Source: Beverwykella pulmonaria (taxonomy: Eukaryota > Ascomycota > Dothideomycetes > Pleosporales > Melanommataceae). Taken from it: a DNA stretch of 64,000 bases. Numbering within the stretch: position 1 is the first letter of the stretch; every line of letters begins with the position of its first letter. Location of the stretch: NCBI GenBank assembly GCA_001599595.1, contig BCHH01000003.1, forward strand, positions 3,019,151-3,083,150. Reading direction: 5' to 3'. The notes beneath the pieces are model-generated. The model worked only from the letters and a program-made list of their open reading frames with translations, searched no databases and was not told the DNA's origin. The position numbers and the translations under genes were made by a program. This document shows positions 20,868 to 30,016 of this stretch, one piece after another.

Positions 20868-22688
20868 TCACTCAATGTCGGGAAGGCGACTAACTCGCTT
20901 GTAGCCGCACAGTGCGCTGACGAATCCGTATTCAAGATCATTCCTACATTCCGGAAGACTGGCCAGCTCCGCCTCCAATCCCCCAATATCTTCGTCCTGC
21001 TCATCAACCTTCTCGAGTATGGCTTTGTAAGGATCGCCATAGCCGGCAATTTCATCTTCCAGCAGGGCATTCTCGAAGATGTACGAGCCGACCGAGTAGA
21101 CCTTGGCACCCTTTGCCAGATAGTTCTTCGAATGAGGCGGCCATTCATTGGATTCCAGGGCTGCGTGAACAACGTTCTTCTCCGTGGGGAGGCGCGGATT
21201 CGTTTTGTCTCCCACACATGTGGCAAAGTGTTCGAACATACAACCGAAGCCCTGACGCACGCTCTTGTTTGTTGTCATCCATCTTTTAACATCTTGTGGG
21301 ACGTACGTCATGGTGTGATCGAAAAAGTCCATGAAATCTTTGGCTGGGTAGCTAGAGACCCCTTCATGAAGCTGGTCGTAGTTGATTTCGGCTTGGCTGC
21401 GCAACGCGAACCGCATCCGGGGACTCAAGAATCCCTCAATGCATGCTCCACATGTACATCCGTACTTGAGGCGGGTTATGTCGTCCAGAGAAAGCTCCTT
21501 CATACCTTTCAAGATTACAAGGCATATGACCGTGGCATCGCTAATGCCTTCGAACAAATCGGAGACGTGTATGGTCATTGACCCGTATTTCCTCTGGGTC
21601 CTACTCTTCTCAATCTTAGCCTCGAGCGCATCTAGAGCTGTCTCTCCGTCGTTGTTTCGAAGAGCGGAGAGGCTTGGATTTTGACTTAAGAGCCATGTTG
21701 TAGATCGAGGTTGGGAGAGAATAGCCGTCAGATGAAGAGCTGTGTTGCCGTCTAAGTCGGTTGCCGCCCAACGTGAGTCATCTGGAGAGACACCTTCGAA
21801 CCTGATTTGTAACTTGTTCAGCAATACTTCATCTGTTATGTCCTCGGTATCGAAAACTGCTTGTAGACCCGCATTTGGAGCTCGTTCCGGGACAGGAAGA
21901 TCGAAATCATTTGACGCGTCTAGGCTGTGGCACGGATGCTCCGGAAACCCAGCCAAGGCAAACCAGCCGGAAGAGCCTACCCGTCTGAAGCCCAACGAGC
22001 GAAAGAAGGTTATGGCGGTGTGTAAATGGCGGTTTCGAATGTCCCTGAATTGCTCCTCTGTCGTGTCATTCCCCTCCATCTGGACTTCTCTCTTGAGCCA
22101 CCCTGGAGATACAACAGCAAAGAAACGCTTCGAGTGTGAAGCCGCTTTCTTCAGTACATCAAGCACAAGTTTGCGACCGAGGCCTTGGCGGCGGTAAGGA
22201 GCCTGAACGACCAGTTCCTCAAAGAGAAGAAGGTCGCCTTCGTCGAGCTCCTTATTCCAGATACCCGAGCCTTTCTTGACAGGGTGCTCTTTGAGCTCCT
22301 TCTTCAGGCGACCAAAGCGATCGAACAGCTCGAAGGCAAGGTTGCTCATCTCTCTGCATGGCTCTTCCATGTCCGAATAGAAATCTTGAAGATGGCTTCG
22401 TTTGATCAGTTTGGCGTCGCAGCTACCAACGACATCGGAGGGTTCCTTCGAGCCCTCAAGCGTGATTAAGCCAGTCAGCCGCTCCACCCATGGGAACTCG
22501 TCGGATTCATCGTCTTCTTCGTCGGGTTCATTTTCTTCGTCATACTCTTCGTCGAATTTGTCGTCTTTATCCATGGCGGCGTCGTCATCGTCGTGGTTGT
22601 GGTCCTTTCCTCGGTCGTGGTTGACGGCTTTTCGGTCTGACTTATGCCATACTTTGATCGTGAAGGTGGGTGTATCACGCGAAACCAT
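20868..22688 (-). CDS. GNAT acetyltransferase-like domain plus ankyrin-like repeats
   Basis: Intronless, 606 aa from MVSRDTPTFTIKVW (ATG at 22688; the longer frame upstream starts at GTG). Residues about 20-65 are His/Asp/Glu-rich and very acidic. A GNAT-type fold follows, with LLLFEELVVQAPYRRQGLGRKLVLDVLKKA, where RRQGLGRK matches the acetyl-CoA pyrophosphate loop, and ITFFRSLGFRRVGSSGWFAL near the domain end. The middle contains ankyrin-like units (TDLDGNTALHLTAI and ALRNNDGETALDAL). A CTCGACIEGFLSPRM cysteine motif and a long C-terminal helical region follow. This multi-domain layout recurs in Pezizomycotina hypothetical proteins. The acetyl acceptor is unknown; the intact CoA loop suggests, but does not prove, activity. 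Confidence 0.85.
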   Translation of the reverse strand: MVSRDTPTFTIKVWHKSDRKAVNHDRGKDHNHDDDDAAMDKDDKFDEEYDEENEPDEEDDESDEFPWVERLTGLITLEGSKEPSDVVGSCDAKLIKRSHLQDFYSDMEEPCREMSNLAFELFDRFGRLKKELKEHPVKKGSGIWNKELDEGDLLLFEELVVQAPYRRQGLGRKLVLDVLKKAASHSKRFFAVVSPGWLKREVQMEGNDTTEEQFRDIRNRHLHTAITFFRSLGFRRVGSSGWFALAGFPEHPCHSLDASNDFDLPVPERAPNAGLQAVFDTEDITDEVLLNKLQIRFEGVSPDDSRWAATDLDGNTALHLTAILSQPRSTTWLLSQNPSLSALRNNDGETALDALEAKIEKSRTQRKYGSMTIHVSDLFEGISDATVICLVILKGMKELSLDDITRLKYGCTCGACIEGFLSPRMRFALRSQAEINYDQLHEGVSSYPAKDFMDFFDHTMTYVPQDVKRWMTTNKSVRQGFGCMFEHFATCVGDKTNPRLPTEKNVVHAALESNEWPPHSKNYLAKGAKVYSVGSYIFENALLEDEIAGYGDPYKAILEKVDEQDEDIGGLEAELASLPECRNDLEYGFVSALCGYKRVSRLPDIE

Positions 22689-22975
22689 GGCTGTGGTCGG
22701 ATCCCAGAAACGATTTCGAGGAAATGAGAGGCGGTGAAGCTGGAGGTGGACAAAGCTGGAGGTGGGGTCGAGATGCAAAGATGAGCGCACGTGATGCGTC
22801 CGTTTGCAGAATTCGAAAGTCGACTAGCGCAACATAATTAAAGTGAAATCCTGTTTTAGACCTAGTAAGAATCATTAAGAAGTCTAGAGGCTCTGCTAAA
22901 TTACTGTCATACCTTTGCGTCCCTCTATTTGATCTACAACCTGTCTGTAAGGATGAGGTACGCAGCGACTTGCAT

Positions 22976-23839
22976 TCACGCCTTCCTTGCCCGCCTCGCT
23001 GCAATCGTGTAGAAGATACTCCCATCATAGATCCCCCGAATATCCTCCTTCATCATCCTCCCATCCTTCGGCCACAGCATCAGATACGTCGCAATCCCTA
23101 CCGCATCATTAGCCAGTGACACCGTGAACTCTGCCACTCGTCAGAACTCACATTCAAACAGCGCCCCACCCCACCCGATAGGATCGACAATACACCTCTG
23201 CCCCAGAATAACATCCCTCACGTCCCAAACCGTCAAGTAATTTCTTCCATCGGCATACTTGGTAAAGATCTCCTCAAACTTCTGCGGCACATACCTTCCC
23301 TCATTGTCGTACGTCCCCGTATCGCTCCCATGCTTATTCCTATGAATCCTATCTAAGTAGATCCTGAAGTACAGGTCCGGAATCCAGCTTGGAGACGTCG
23401 GGTATGAGAAATTGGCATGGATGATAAACACAGCGATAAGGGAGAGGATAACGCCGTATCCCAGAGCGTAGAAGCCTTTGAATGTGTCAAGAGGGTAGAT
23501 GATGCCGTCGCAATCCGGGTCGAAGAATGCGCAGTGTTGTTGTAGGACTGTTTGGTGAGAGTGCTGTGCTGCCCAGGAGTGTTTGGTTGTGCCGTGGGGA
23601 CATTCGGATGATGGGGCGAGGTTTGCACGTGCGGCACCTGTGCAGGGTGAGTTCCGAGTTTGGTGATTTGGGTTGAGGGAAAAGAATGAAGTACCTGCGT
23701 GATGAAGTGATGGTTGAGAGAAGTTGTTGATGAATGGCTTCCTTTTCTCTGTCACGGGGACCGATGGGATTGCAGTCACGACCAGGCCTTCAGGTGGTTG
23801 GCCACTATTTTGGTGGGGTTGTGAAGTCAGTTTGGTCAT
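22976..23839 (-). CDS. Caleosin (EF-hand lipid-droplet protein / peroxygenase)
   Basis: 250 aa from exons (minus) 23695-23839, 23152-23637 and 22976-23097, with introns of 57 and 54 nt. The 57-nt intron is in frame and free of stops, so retention would add 19 residues. The second splice is required: it converts ...GALFECEF-stop to GALFEWIATYLMLWPKDGRMM, the expected family C-terminus. The caleosin domain begins at HSHQTVLQQHCAFFDPDCDG: an EF-hand (D88, D90, D92) with the conserved histidines H76 and H83. It is followed by a hydrophobic stretch and Pro-rich knot (YGVILSLIAVFIIHANFSYP) and HRNKHGSDTGTYD, with a further histidine pair. Plant and fungal homologues are heme peroxygenases acting on lipid hydroperoxides at lipid droplets. 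Confidence 0.95.
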
Positions 23840-24289
23840 GGTGGTCGGAGGTTGAGGTTGGAGGGGTAAAGCAACGTGTTGGAGAACGACAGGACTGTAG
23901 AATCAACAATGGAAGCCCAGGGTGATTTGGTATTTGGGTACAGTTACTTCCTTTGCGCGTCGTTTATGGCAGCTGTTTCATGTTATGACGTCAACTTTAC
24001 TTGTTGTTCGTGTGGGCCTATCTGGATGTCTTGATCGTAAACTGACATGTGGCAGGCTTAACTATAGTTACTTTTTATTTACCCACCTGGACATCGTCTA
24101 ATCTAACATCCACGTGCAACCCCGCTTGTTGTCCGTACGACATAACACTTCGCATTGGCTGTATAAATTAGTCCATTTCAGCTTCTCAAACATCACTGAA
24201 AGCATGATCAAGTCTCTTGCATGGCAACGGTGTGCAAACATTGGATTCTACCATTCCCACGACTCCTAGATCTCAACACCACGCTGCGA
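23840..24289. other. Intergenic, 0.45 kb
   Basis: Upstream of the caleosin gene and downstream of the zinc transporter. A palindromic TGACGTCA-like element (ATGACGTCAAC near 23986) could be a CRE/AP-1-type site; otherwise nothing is seen. Confidence 0.4.
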
Positions 24290-25692
24290 TCAATTACAGC
24301 ACATAAGTGGCTCACACAAACTTCCACAGGTTAACCCGCACTTCGCTGCCCTCTGCCTCAGACTCCCTGCAATACTCGCCGTAGCCCCTATCCCCGTCGA
24401 TGTTCCACTCCCAGTCTCGTCCTCTGTTGTGGGTGCCGACGGTACCAACTCCGGCTGCAGCGTCGCACTATGAATCCCATACGCATGCAAGCACTCTGAA
24501 AACGTCTGTGCCTTCTCCATAAATCCCTTGATTCCCTCCTCATCCACAACCACATGCGCTGACGCAATCGCCTTGTTCTGGTCCAGGCGCCACACATGTA
24601 GTTCATGCACGCTCTTCACTCCCGGGATCGCCTCCAGATCATGCTTCACGTCATCTAATCTTACGCCTGGCGGTGCAGACTGGAGTAAGATGGCGCCGCT
24701 GCGTTTGGTCAAGGGCACGGCGGTCATCAGGATCGAGAGCGCGATGAAGAGGCTGACGGCGGGATCGGCGTAGAAGCGGAGAGGCGAGTGGAGCAGCATT
24801 ATTATAAGCCCAGAGATGATGACGCCGATGTTGTTGCATGCGTCGCCCAGGAGATGAATTAGCACGCCCATGATCCCGAGGTCCATGCCCGGGGCTTTGA
24901 TGTTGGTTGTCAGGTGCATGTGGGATTCGTGCTGGGTGGGGGATGGGACGAGCTCGGTGCTGTGGGTGTGGGGTTCTTCGTGAGAGTGAGAGTGAGAGTG
25001 CGAATGCGCTTCTTCGTGGGCGTGAGCGTGCGAGTGGCTGCCGTGCGAGTGCCCATGTCCGTGCCCATCACCATGGTCGTGCTCTGAGACTAGTTAGGAA
25101 CAATATCAGTTATGAGGACGGAATTGTACGCACCATGAAGGAATAGAGCACTGATAATGTTTAGAGTGAGGCCAACACATCCAACAATCAGCACAATCTT
25201 CGGGTTCTCCACTCCTGGAAGCTGTTAGCATCTGTACATCACACAACTTGACGTTGAACGGACTTTGAAGTGAGATAAAACGTTCAATGGATTGAAGCGC
25301 AATGCTCAATCCCAGCGCAAGTAGAAATGCACCATTGAAGAAGGCACCAAGAAGTTGCGCACGCGCCCATCCGAAGGAGAGGTCTTGCGGTGAGGTTTTG
25401 CGCTCGGTGACCTGCACGGCTACTAGTGCGACGATGAATCCAATCAGATCGTTGAGCTATGAATTGTCAGAATTTGGCAATGTAGGGTGAAAAGTGCGTA
25501 CGTAGTGGAATGCATCAGCTACCAGGGCGAGAGATCGAGTGTAGAAACCAGCTGTGGTCTGTGAGTATTGCAACCAAAGAAGAGACGCCAGGGAAGCTCA
25601 CTTGATATTTCGGCAGCGAAGAAGGTGAACGATATCGCTATTACGGCTCTTAGGCGGTTCTTCCGTGATAGTGCGAATTTCGATTTGCTCAT
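24290..25692 (-). CDS. Cation diffusion facilitator, Zrc1/Cot1-type zinc transporter
   Basis: 404 aa from five exons (minus): 25602-25692, 25502-25551, 25264-25456, 25134-25214 and 24290-25089; all four introns are 44-50 nt. Six transmembrane helices are expected. The zinc site in helix 2 is D43-A-F-H46-Y-L-N-D50 and the matching helix 5 site is HLLGD in GVLIHLLGDACNN. Between helices 4 and 5 lies a long histidine-rich loop (repeated HSHSHS, HGHGHSHG, HAHAHEE), the usual cytosolic zinc-sensing or delivery loop. The C-terminal domain (DDVKHDLEAIPGVKSVHELHVW) is the CDF ferredoxin-like fold, and the protein ends in Cys-rich CGLTCGSLCEPLMCC. Probable role: Zn2+/H+ antiport into the vacuole or secretory pathway; organelle inferred from family. 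Confidence 0.94.
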
Positions 25693-26451
25693 GGTGAAGA
25701 ATGTAGTTGGAGACGAGGAAACGATCTCGAGAGAGAAGAGAAGAACCGTATTTTAAATGATACAAAGAAAACGTAGGCGGAGAGGAGTGAGAGAGAACTA
25801 GGAATGGAGGTTGCAAAATAGTTGGAATATGGTCGTGTTATAGTTGGGAAAACATTACACAACACAAATCACTTGATACCAAGCTGTGACGTGGAAGGCA
25901 GAAGCCAAAACCTGAGCCGAGCCAGTCAAATCTCAGACGCTCAAGTTACGCTCCACTGCTGCATTAGAGCAGAATGAAACATATCGCCATATAGAGCTGC
26001 TGTCAATATGCCAGGATGAGGTTGTATGCGTTTCGATATGTTATCGACTCCACTTGAAACCCTATGCTTTTTTGGGCGGCGTTCGGGAGACCTTCTGGCT
26101 CAGTTGCGTTTCGTGTTCTAGACTCGCTTGCGGAAGAGGGAATATTGTATTTAATGCCACGCTTTTCTGATTGGCCGCGCAAAGAGCCTTAAGGTGTGAA
26201 AATTAAGAATGAGGGTGTCGGTGAAGATGGGAAGGTTGAGTGTCGTCTCGCTGGCTATGGTGTTCGTCTCCGTACGAAAAATCGAACTATCTATTATATT
26301 AATAGATGGATAAACTTAAAAGAAATCTTCACAGTTGTAGAGCTAGTAAAGGTGAGTCTAACGGTGTGCTCGTTGTTAGAATCGGATGGGTAGATGTGAA
26401 GATACGAGGGAGGGAAGACTTAATTTCAAGATTAGTAAGCATCCCGCGGCT
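25693..26451. other. Intergenic, 0.76 kb
   Basis: Promoter side of the zinc transporter, then sequence growing AT-rich toward the transposon. No gene is seen. Confidence 0.5.
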
Positions 26452-27857
26452 GCACGGGTGTGCAAGAATTGAGCGCGCAGGGGCCCCGCTTTCGATCAGA
26501 ACTTCAAAACAAAGCCCTCATACCGACTTCAACACCACACATGGCTCCAACCACACCTAAAAAACGCGATAAAAAGACTGATCGACGCGAGCACGATACT
26601 ATTAAACGTAATAGATTCTTCGACGCCTTTGATTCAAGGCGAAATGACCAAACAACTGGCGATATCGCACGACTTCCAGCTATCAATATACCTCCCTCTA
26701 CCGCGCGCACCTGGATCGCAAAACGAGAAGCTATAGGCCAAGCTGCAGTTAGAAGAACCTGAAAAACCAGCTCTACCTTAGGCCGCAAGCCCTTAGTATC
26801 TGCGTCCAACCTCGCAAAAATAACAGACCAGAACAACCAAATCCACAAAATAGGCTACGCAGATTAGGTTAAAGAGCTAGGAATTTCAGCCACGCCACGT
26901 ACTCTACAATACCACGCAAGCAAGGCAGGAGCTAGGCAGTTTAAGAAACCATTTTAGAAGAAGATCTCAGAAAAAAATCAAGGTCTTCGCTGCTCCTATG
27001 GCGCTTTACACTAAAAAGACACTATAACAGGCTTCTAGCAGCGTGTTTGGTTCACAGATAAGGCACACTTCCAGTCAATTAAGTTAATAAAGGTTGCTGA
27101 ATATGAGCTGCGTTACCCAGGGTAAGAAAGAGGGATAAATGAGGTAGAACTAGAGGGTTCTTTGGATGTTACTGTTCACGTTGCGGCTGGCGTCTCATAC
27201 AACCACAAGGGTAGACTTATTTTTTATAAGGACCCTGTAGAGCCTTNAGAAAAGCAGCGCAAACAACCTAAGCCTAAGCAGATGAAATACAAGCTTGATA
27301 CTGCCTTTCAGGAACGTGTCAAAGTATATAAAGATACTAAGGCAAAGGAGGACGCAACACNAAAAGGCAACTGTATNACGCAGGTGTTTTACGCTCAAAA
27401 GATACTGCCAGAACACATTAAGCAGATCCAGGCTTTGGAAGCCCGTCACAGCGTCAAATACCACCTGCAGGAGGATGGTGATCCAAGCCACAGAATCAAG
27501 TCGCCAAACAGCGTGCCAGCACACCTAAAACGGGACGCAGGCCTGCTCATACTTGTCCATCCTCCTCAATCACCTAATCTTAACCCTATTAAGGCATGCT
27601 AGAATATTATAAAGGGTAGATTAGCTGGTCAGAGGTGGTCAACTGTAGCTCAATTTAAGGCCGATATCCAGGCAGAATGGGATAAGATAACACTCAAGGA
27701 AATTCGAGATCGTATTAGGGAGATGCCCCATCGCTGTAAATTAGTTCAGGAACAACCGCAGGTGCGAATCAAAAGCGCATTGTGGTAATAATTTGAATAT
27801 ACTCGATTTTTGCGATTGGTGGTGGCCCCTGCGCGCTCAATTCTTGCACACCCGTGC
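26452..27857 (+). mobile_element. Tc1/mariner-superfamily DNA transposon, RIP-degraded
   Basis: A 1.4-kb element bounded by perfect 34-bp terminal inverted repeats at 26452-26485 and 27824-27857 (outer bases GCACGGGTGTGCAAG...). It encodes one transposase frame (see the pseudogene entry). If the ends are drawn one base inward (CACGGG...CCCGTG), the flanks are CTG on both sides; there is no TA duplication as expected for classic Tc1/mariner. Three ambiguous bases (27247, 27361, 27377) fall inside it, as happens when several near-identical copies are collapsed in an assembly. The TIRs are intact while the gene is not, so non-autonomous mobilisation remains conceivable. Confidence 0.9.
26541..27788 (+). 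pseudogene. DDE transposase, inactivated by in-frame stops
   Basis: A single frame of 416 codons runs from ATG (MAPTTPKKRDKK) to TAA without any frameshift, but carries seven premature stops, at 26760, 26865, 26955, 27012, 27036, 27123 and 27600. Each can be explained by C-to-T (CGA, CAA or CAG) or G-to-A (TGG) change, the RIP signature. Landmarks: N-terminal helix-turn-helix-like segment (TGDIARLPAINIPPSTARTW), first catalytic Asp in WFTDKAHF, second in QEDGDPSHR, and the third site in SPNLNPIKACstop. The last should read NPIEACW in active relatives, so the catalytic Glu is Lys and the next Trp is a stop, both by TG-to-TA change. The protein cannot be functional. Confidence 0.9.
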
Positions 27858-28334
27858 TGAGTTGAATCCCCTTGGCCAATATCCTTCCTCCCTATGTCTT
27901 TACCACTATCTATTCGATTTTGATAATTAGCACGCCGTTAGACTTGCCATTACTAGCTCTATAATTCTACAGCAGATTGATTTAACTTATCTATCTATTG
28001 TGAAGATACTGTTAGGAGTTTATGCAGCTTGTCGCTGTGCCCCAGCCTTCCACGTTCACACATCAGGTTGTAACAAGCAACACTTCCTTGCAGAGCCAGT
28101 ATACGTTTTGAGAATTGCGCTAGTTGGTGCTGTAGCGGATGTCTAGCTTTGAAGAGGTTTAATGGTAGAATATGAAGTGCGCCACATGTGATGCTAAAAG
28201 TAGCTTAGTGCGGGCTGGAATAGATTGGCGCATATTTCTGAGACGACAGCCCAACTCTCACGACACAAGATTTCACCCACCCCCAGACGAAAGACCACAC
28301 AAGACCTTCAATCGGCAAGCAGTAATTAAACACC
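27858..28334. other. Intergenic, 0.48 kb
   Basis: Between the transposon and the zinc-finger gene; AT-rich at first. Presumably holds the promoter of the zinc-finger gene. No other feature is seen. Confidence 0.5.
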
Positions 28335-28695
28335 ATGGGCAACGGGAATAGGTGTGTTCTGCCCTCGATAACGGGAAATACGTGGAGAAGTTGCAGAGGC
28401 TGACATGATCATAGGGCACAGCAAAAGCGCGAGCGCAACGCTGCGAAGGCAGGCACTGGAGTGGCAAAGAGCCAGCTGAAATCCGTAAGTTCTATCCCTT
28501 TACCCACACTCTATGGTCAGTGGTACTGACGTGGGTCTCGAACAGAATGCGGCCGCCCTCACTATTAAGTGCAAGACCTGCTTCCAGTCCTTCCAGAGTA
28601 CCACCAACCGGAAACTGCTTATTGAGCATGCCTTAAATAAGCATACTAAAGAATTTGACGAATGCTTCGAGCCCGAAGATGGAATTGTGCGGTGA
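28335..28695 (+). CDS. Small C2H2 zinc-finger protein (SERF/ZNF706-like)
   Basis: 78 aa from exons 28335-28351, 28415-28484 and 28546-28695, with introns of 63 and 61 nt. The first exon codes only MGNGN plus two bases of the next codon. The spliced product reads MGNGNRAQQKRERNAAKAG, then VAKSQLKSNAAALTIKC. The single zinc finger is C38-x2-C41-x15-H57-x4-H62. The basic 4F5/SERF-like N-terminus followed by one finger is the layout of a eukaryote-wide small protein family (ZNF706, plant At2g23090 type). Molecular role is poorly known; regulators of protein aggregation or translation have been proposed for relatives. It is a conserved host gene sitting 0.5 kb from a transposon and directly before a repeat block. 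Confidence 0.93.
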
Positions 28696-28761
28696 TCTCC
28701 TCATCGGCGAGCGACACGGCCAAACAACCGATATGGTGACTTCAATATTGCTTGAGACATT

Positions 28762-29154
28762 AAGGATTCGTGCGGATTCGTGCGGATTCGCGGAGGTCGC
28801 ATGTCATAACTATGAGATATGCAAGACGATGGGGGTACGGTGCGTGGGTTCATAAGGGAAATGAATATATGACTTCAAGTGATGTGCTCTACATGTTGGT
28901 TGTGGTTGATATCTTACAGCAGACCTCCATTGCCTGTCATTCAATCGTTTTAATTAATTAATAAAATGGCAAACTTCCTTGTTCTTAACAAGTTTTTGAA
29001 ATCCGAATTAGGGAGCGGATGAGACCCACGAACTATCATGAACGCCTTTGCGACTTATTTCGAGCTCTAATGCATCCAAACTCCACCCAAACTCCCTTCT
29101 AGCTCTATCCGCTCTATCAATTACGATGACTGAGTGCTGGATTTCCAAATCTTC
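28762..29154 (+). repeat. Direct repeat, copy A
   Basis: About 390 bp, diverged but plainly homologous to 29428-29780: shared blocks include CGGATTCGCGGAGGT, GATATGCAAGACGATGGG, GTGATGTGCTCTACATGTTG and CACGAACTATCATGAAC. It begins with a local 10-mer duplication (GATTCGTGCG twice in tandem). Differences are scattered transitions and small indels. No coding potential. Confidence 0.8.
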
Positions 29155-29174
29155 CAATACCCACCCTAGAACAC

Positions 29175-29410
29175 GAGAAAGATCCCGAATTCTCTCTGCT
29201 AAATGTGTGAGCGGTACCTTTTGCAGCTTTTAAGGCATTTGCTCCACAGTCATGTACTTTTCCTAATTAAGTAGGAGAAGCTTCTTGGGATCTAATTACA
29301 AGATCTAGTATATGACCCCCGAGAAGACAGTGAATGGTGACACTTTTTTCTGAGAGATTGTTGGGGTATCTGGAGATGCGACAGAAGTAGTACACAAGAG
29401 GTGACTTTGA
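29175..29410 (+). repeat. Dispersed repeat X, uninterrupted copy
   Basis: Homologous to 32910-33375: shared blocks include TAAATGTGTGAG, GGAGAAGC(T)CTTGGGAT, AAGATCT and CCGAGAAGA...GGTGACAC. This copy has a spacer of about 60 bp after GTGTGAG that the other lacks, and lacks the 273-bp insertion found in the other. It lies between direct repeats A and B. Confidence 0.7.
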
Positions 29411-29427
29411 CATTGCATGGGATACCA

Positions 29428-29780
29428 AGGATGCGTGCGGATTCGCGGAGGTGGCATGTCGTGACTATGAGATATGCAAGACGATGGGCGTAGTGTGTGT
29501 GTAGGTTCATAGGGGAAATGCATATATGACTTCCAAGTGATGTGCTCTACATGTTGGTTGTGCTTGATATCTTTCTAATTAACTAACAACATGGCAAACT
29601 TCCTTATTCTTAACCGGTCTTTGATATCCGAATTAGGGTGCGGGTGAGACCCACGAACTATCATGAACACCTTTACGACTAATTTTGACCTCTAATGCAT
29701 CCCAAACTCTACCTAAACTCCCTTTCAACTCTATCAGCTTTATAAATTACGGTGACCGAGTGCTAGATTTCTAAATCTTG
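29428..29780 (+). repeat. Direct repeat, copy B
   Basis: Second copy of the 28762-29154 repeat in the same orientation. The segment present in copy A near 28916-28953 (CAGCAGACCTCCATTGCC and following) is missing here. Confidence 0.8.
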
Positions 29781-30016
29781 CCTCAACGGACTAGACGCGT
29801 CCAAGACAAATCGCAGCAACTGGTTCGAATACTTGTATACTCTTTTCCCCTCTTACGAAGAGGTCTAATTATGCCAAGTAACCTCTTTTCAGTTATAGAT
29901 TTAATCAACGCAAATTGATCAAGAATGTAAAGGCACTTAATAATTTACTTATAGAAATTATTAATTTACTTCGGTGCCACAGGATGCCAGACGAAAGCGC
30001 TGAGGTTCTCGTTGAG

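Larger units (their letters stand above)
28696..30016. other. AT-rich repeat block downstream of zinc-finger gene
   Basis: 1.3 kb with no coding evidence. It contains two diverged direct repeats and a further dispersed repeat, listed separately. Frames are short and broken. Confidence 0.6.

Noticed and set aside
22402..22737. Ser-rich plus-strand ORF
   Set aside because: Antisense of the acidic Asp/Glu stretch of the GNAT/ankyrin gene.
24960..25080. Apparent tandem repeat of GTGAGAGTGAGAG type
   Set aside because: It is the codon pattern of the His-rich loop of the zinc transporter, not an independent repeat.
29820..29860. GGTTCGAATAC resembling a tRNA B box
   Set aside because: No A box, acceptor stem or anticodon arm can be built around it.
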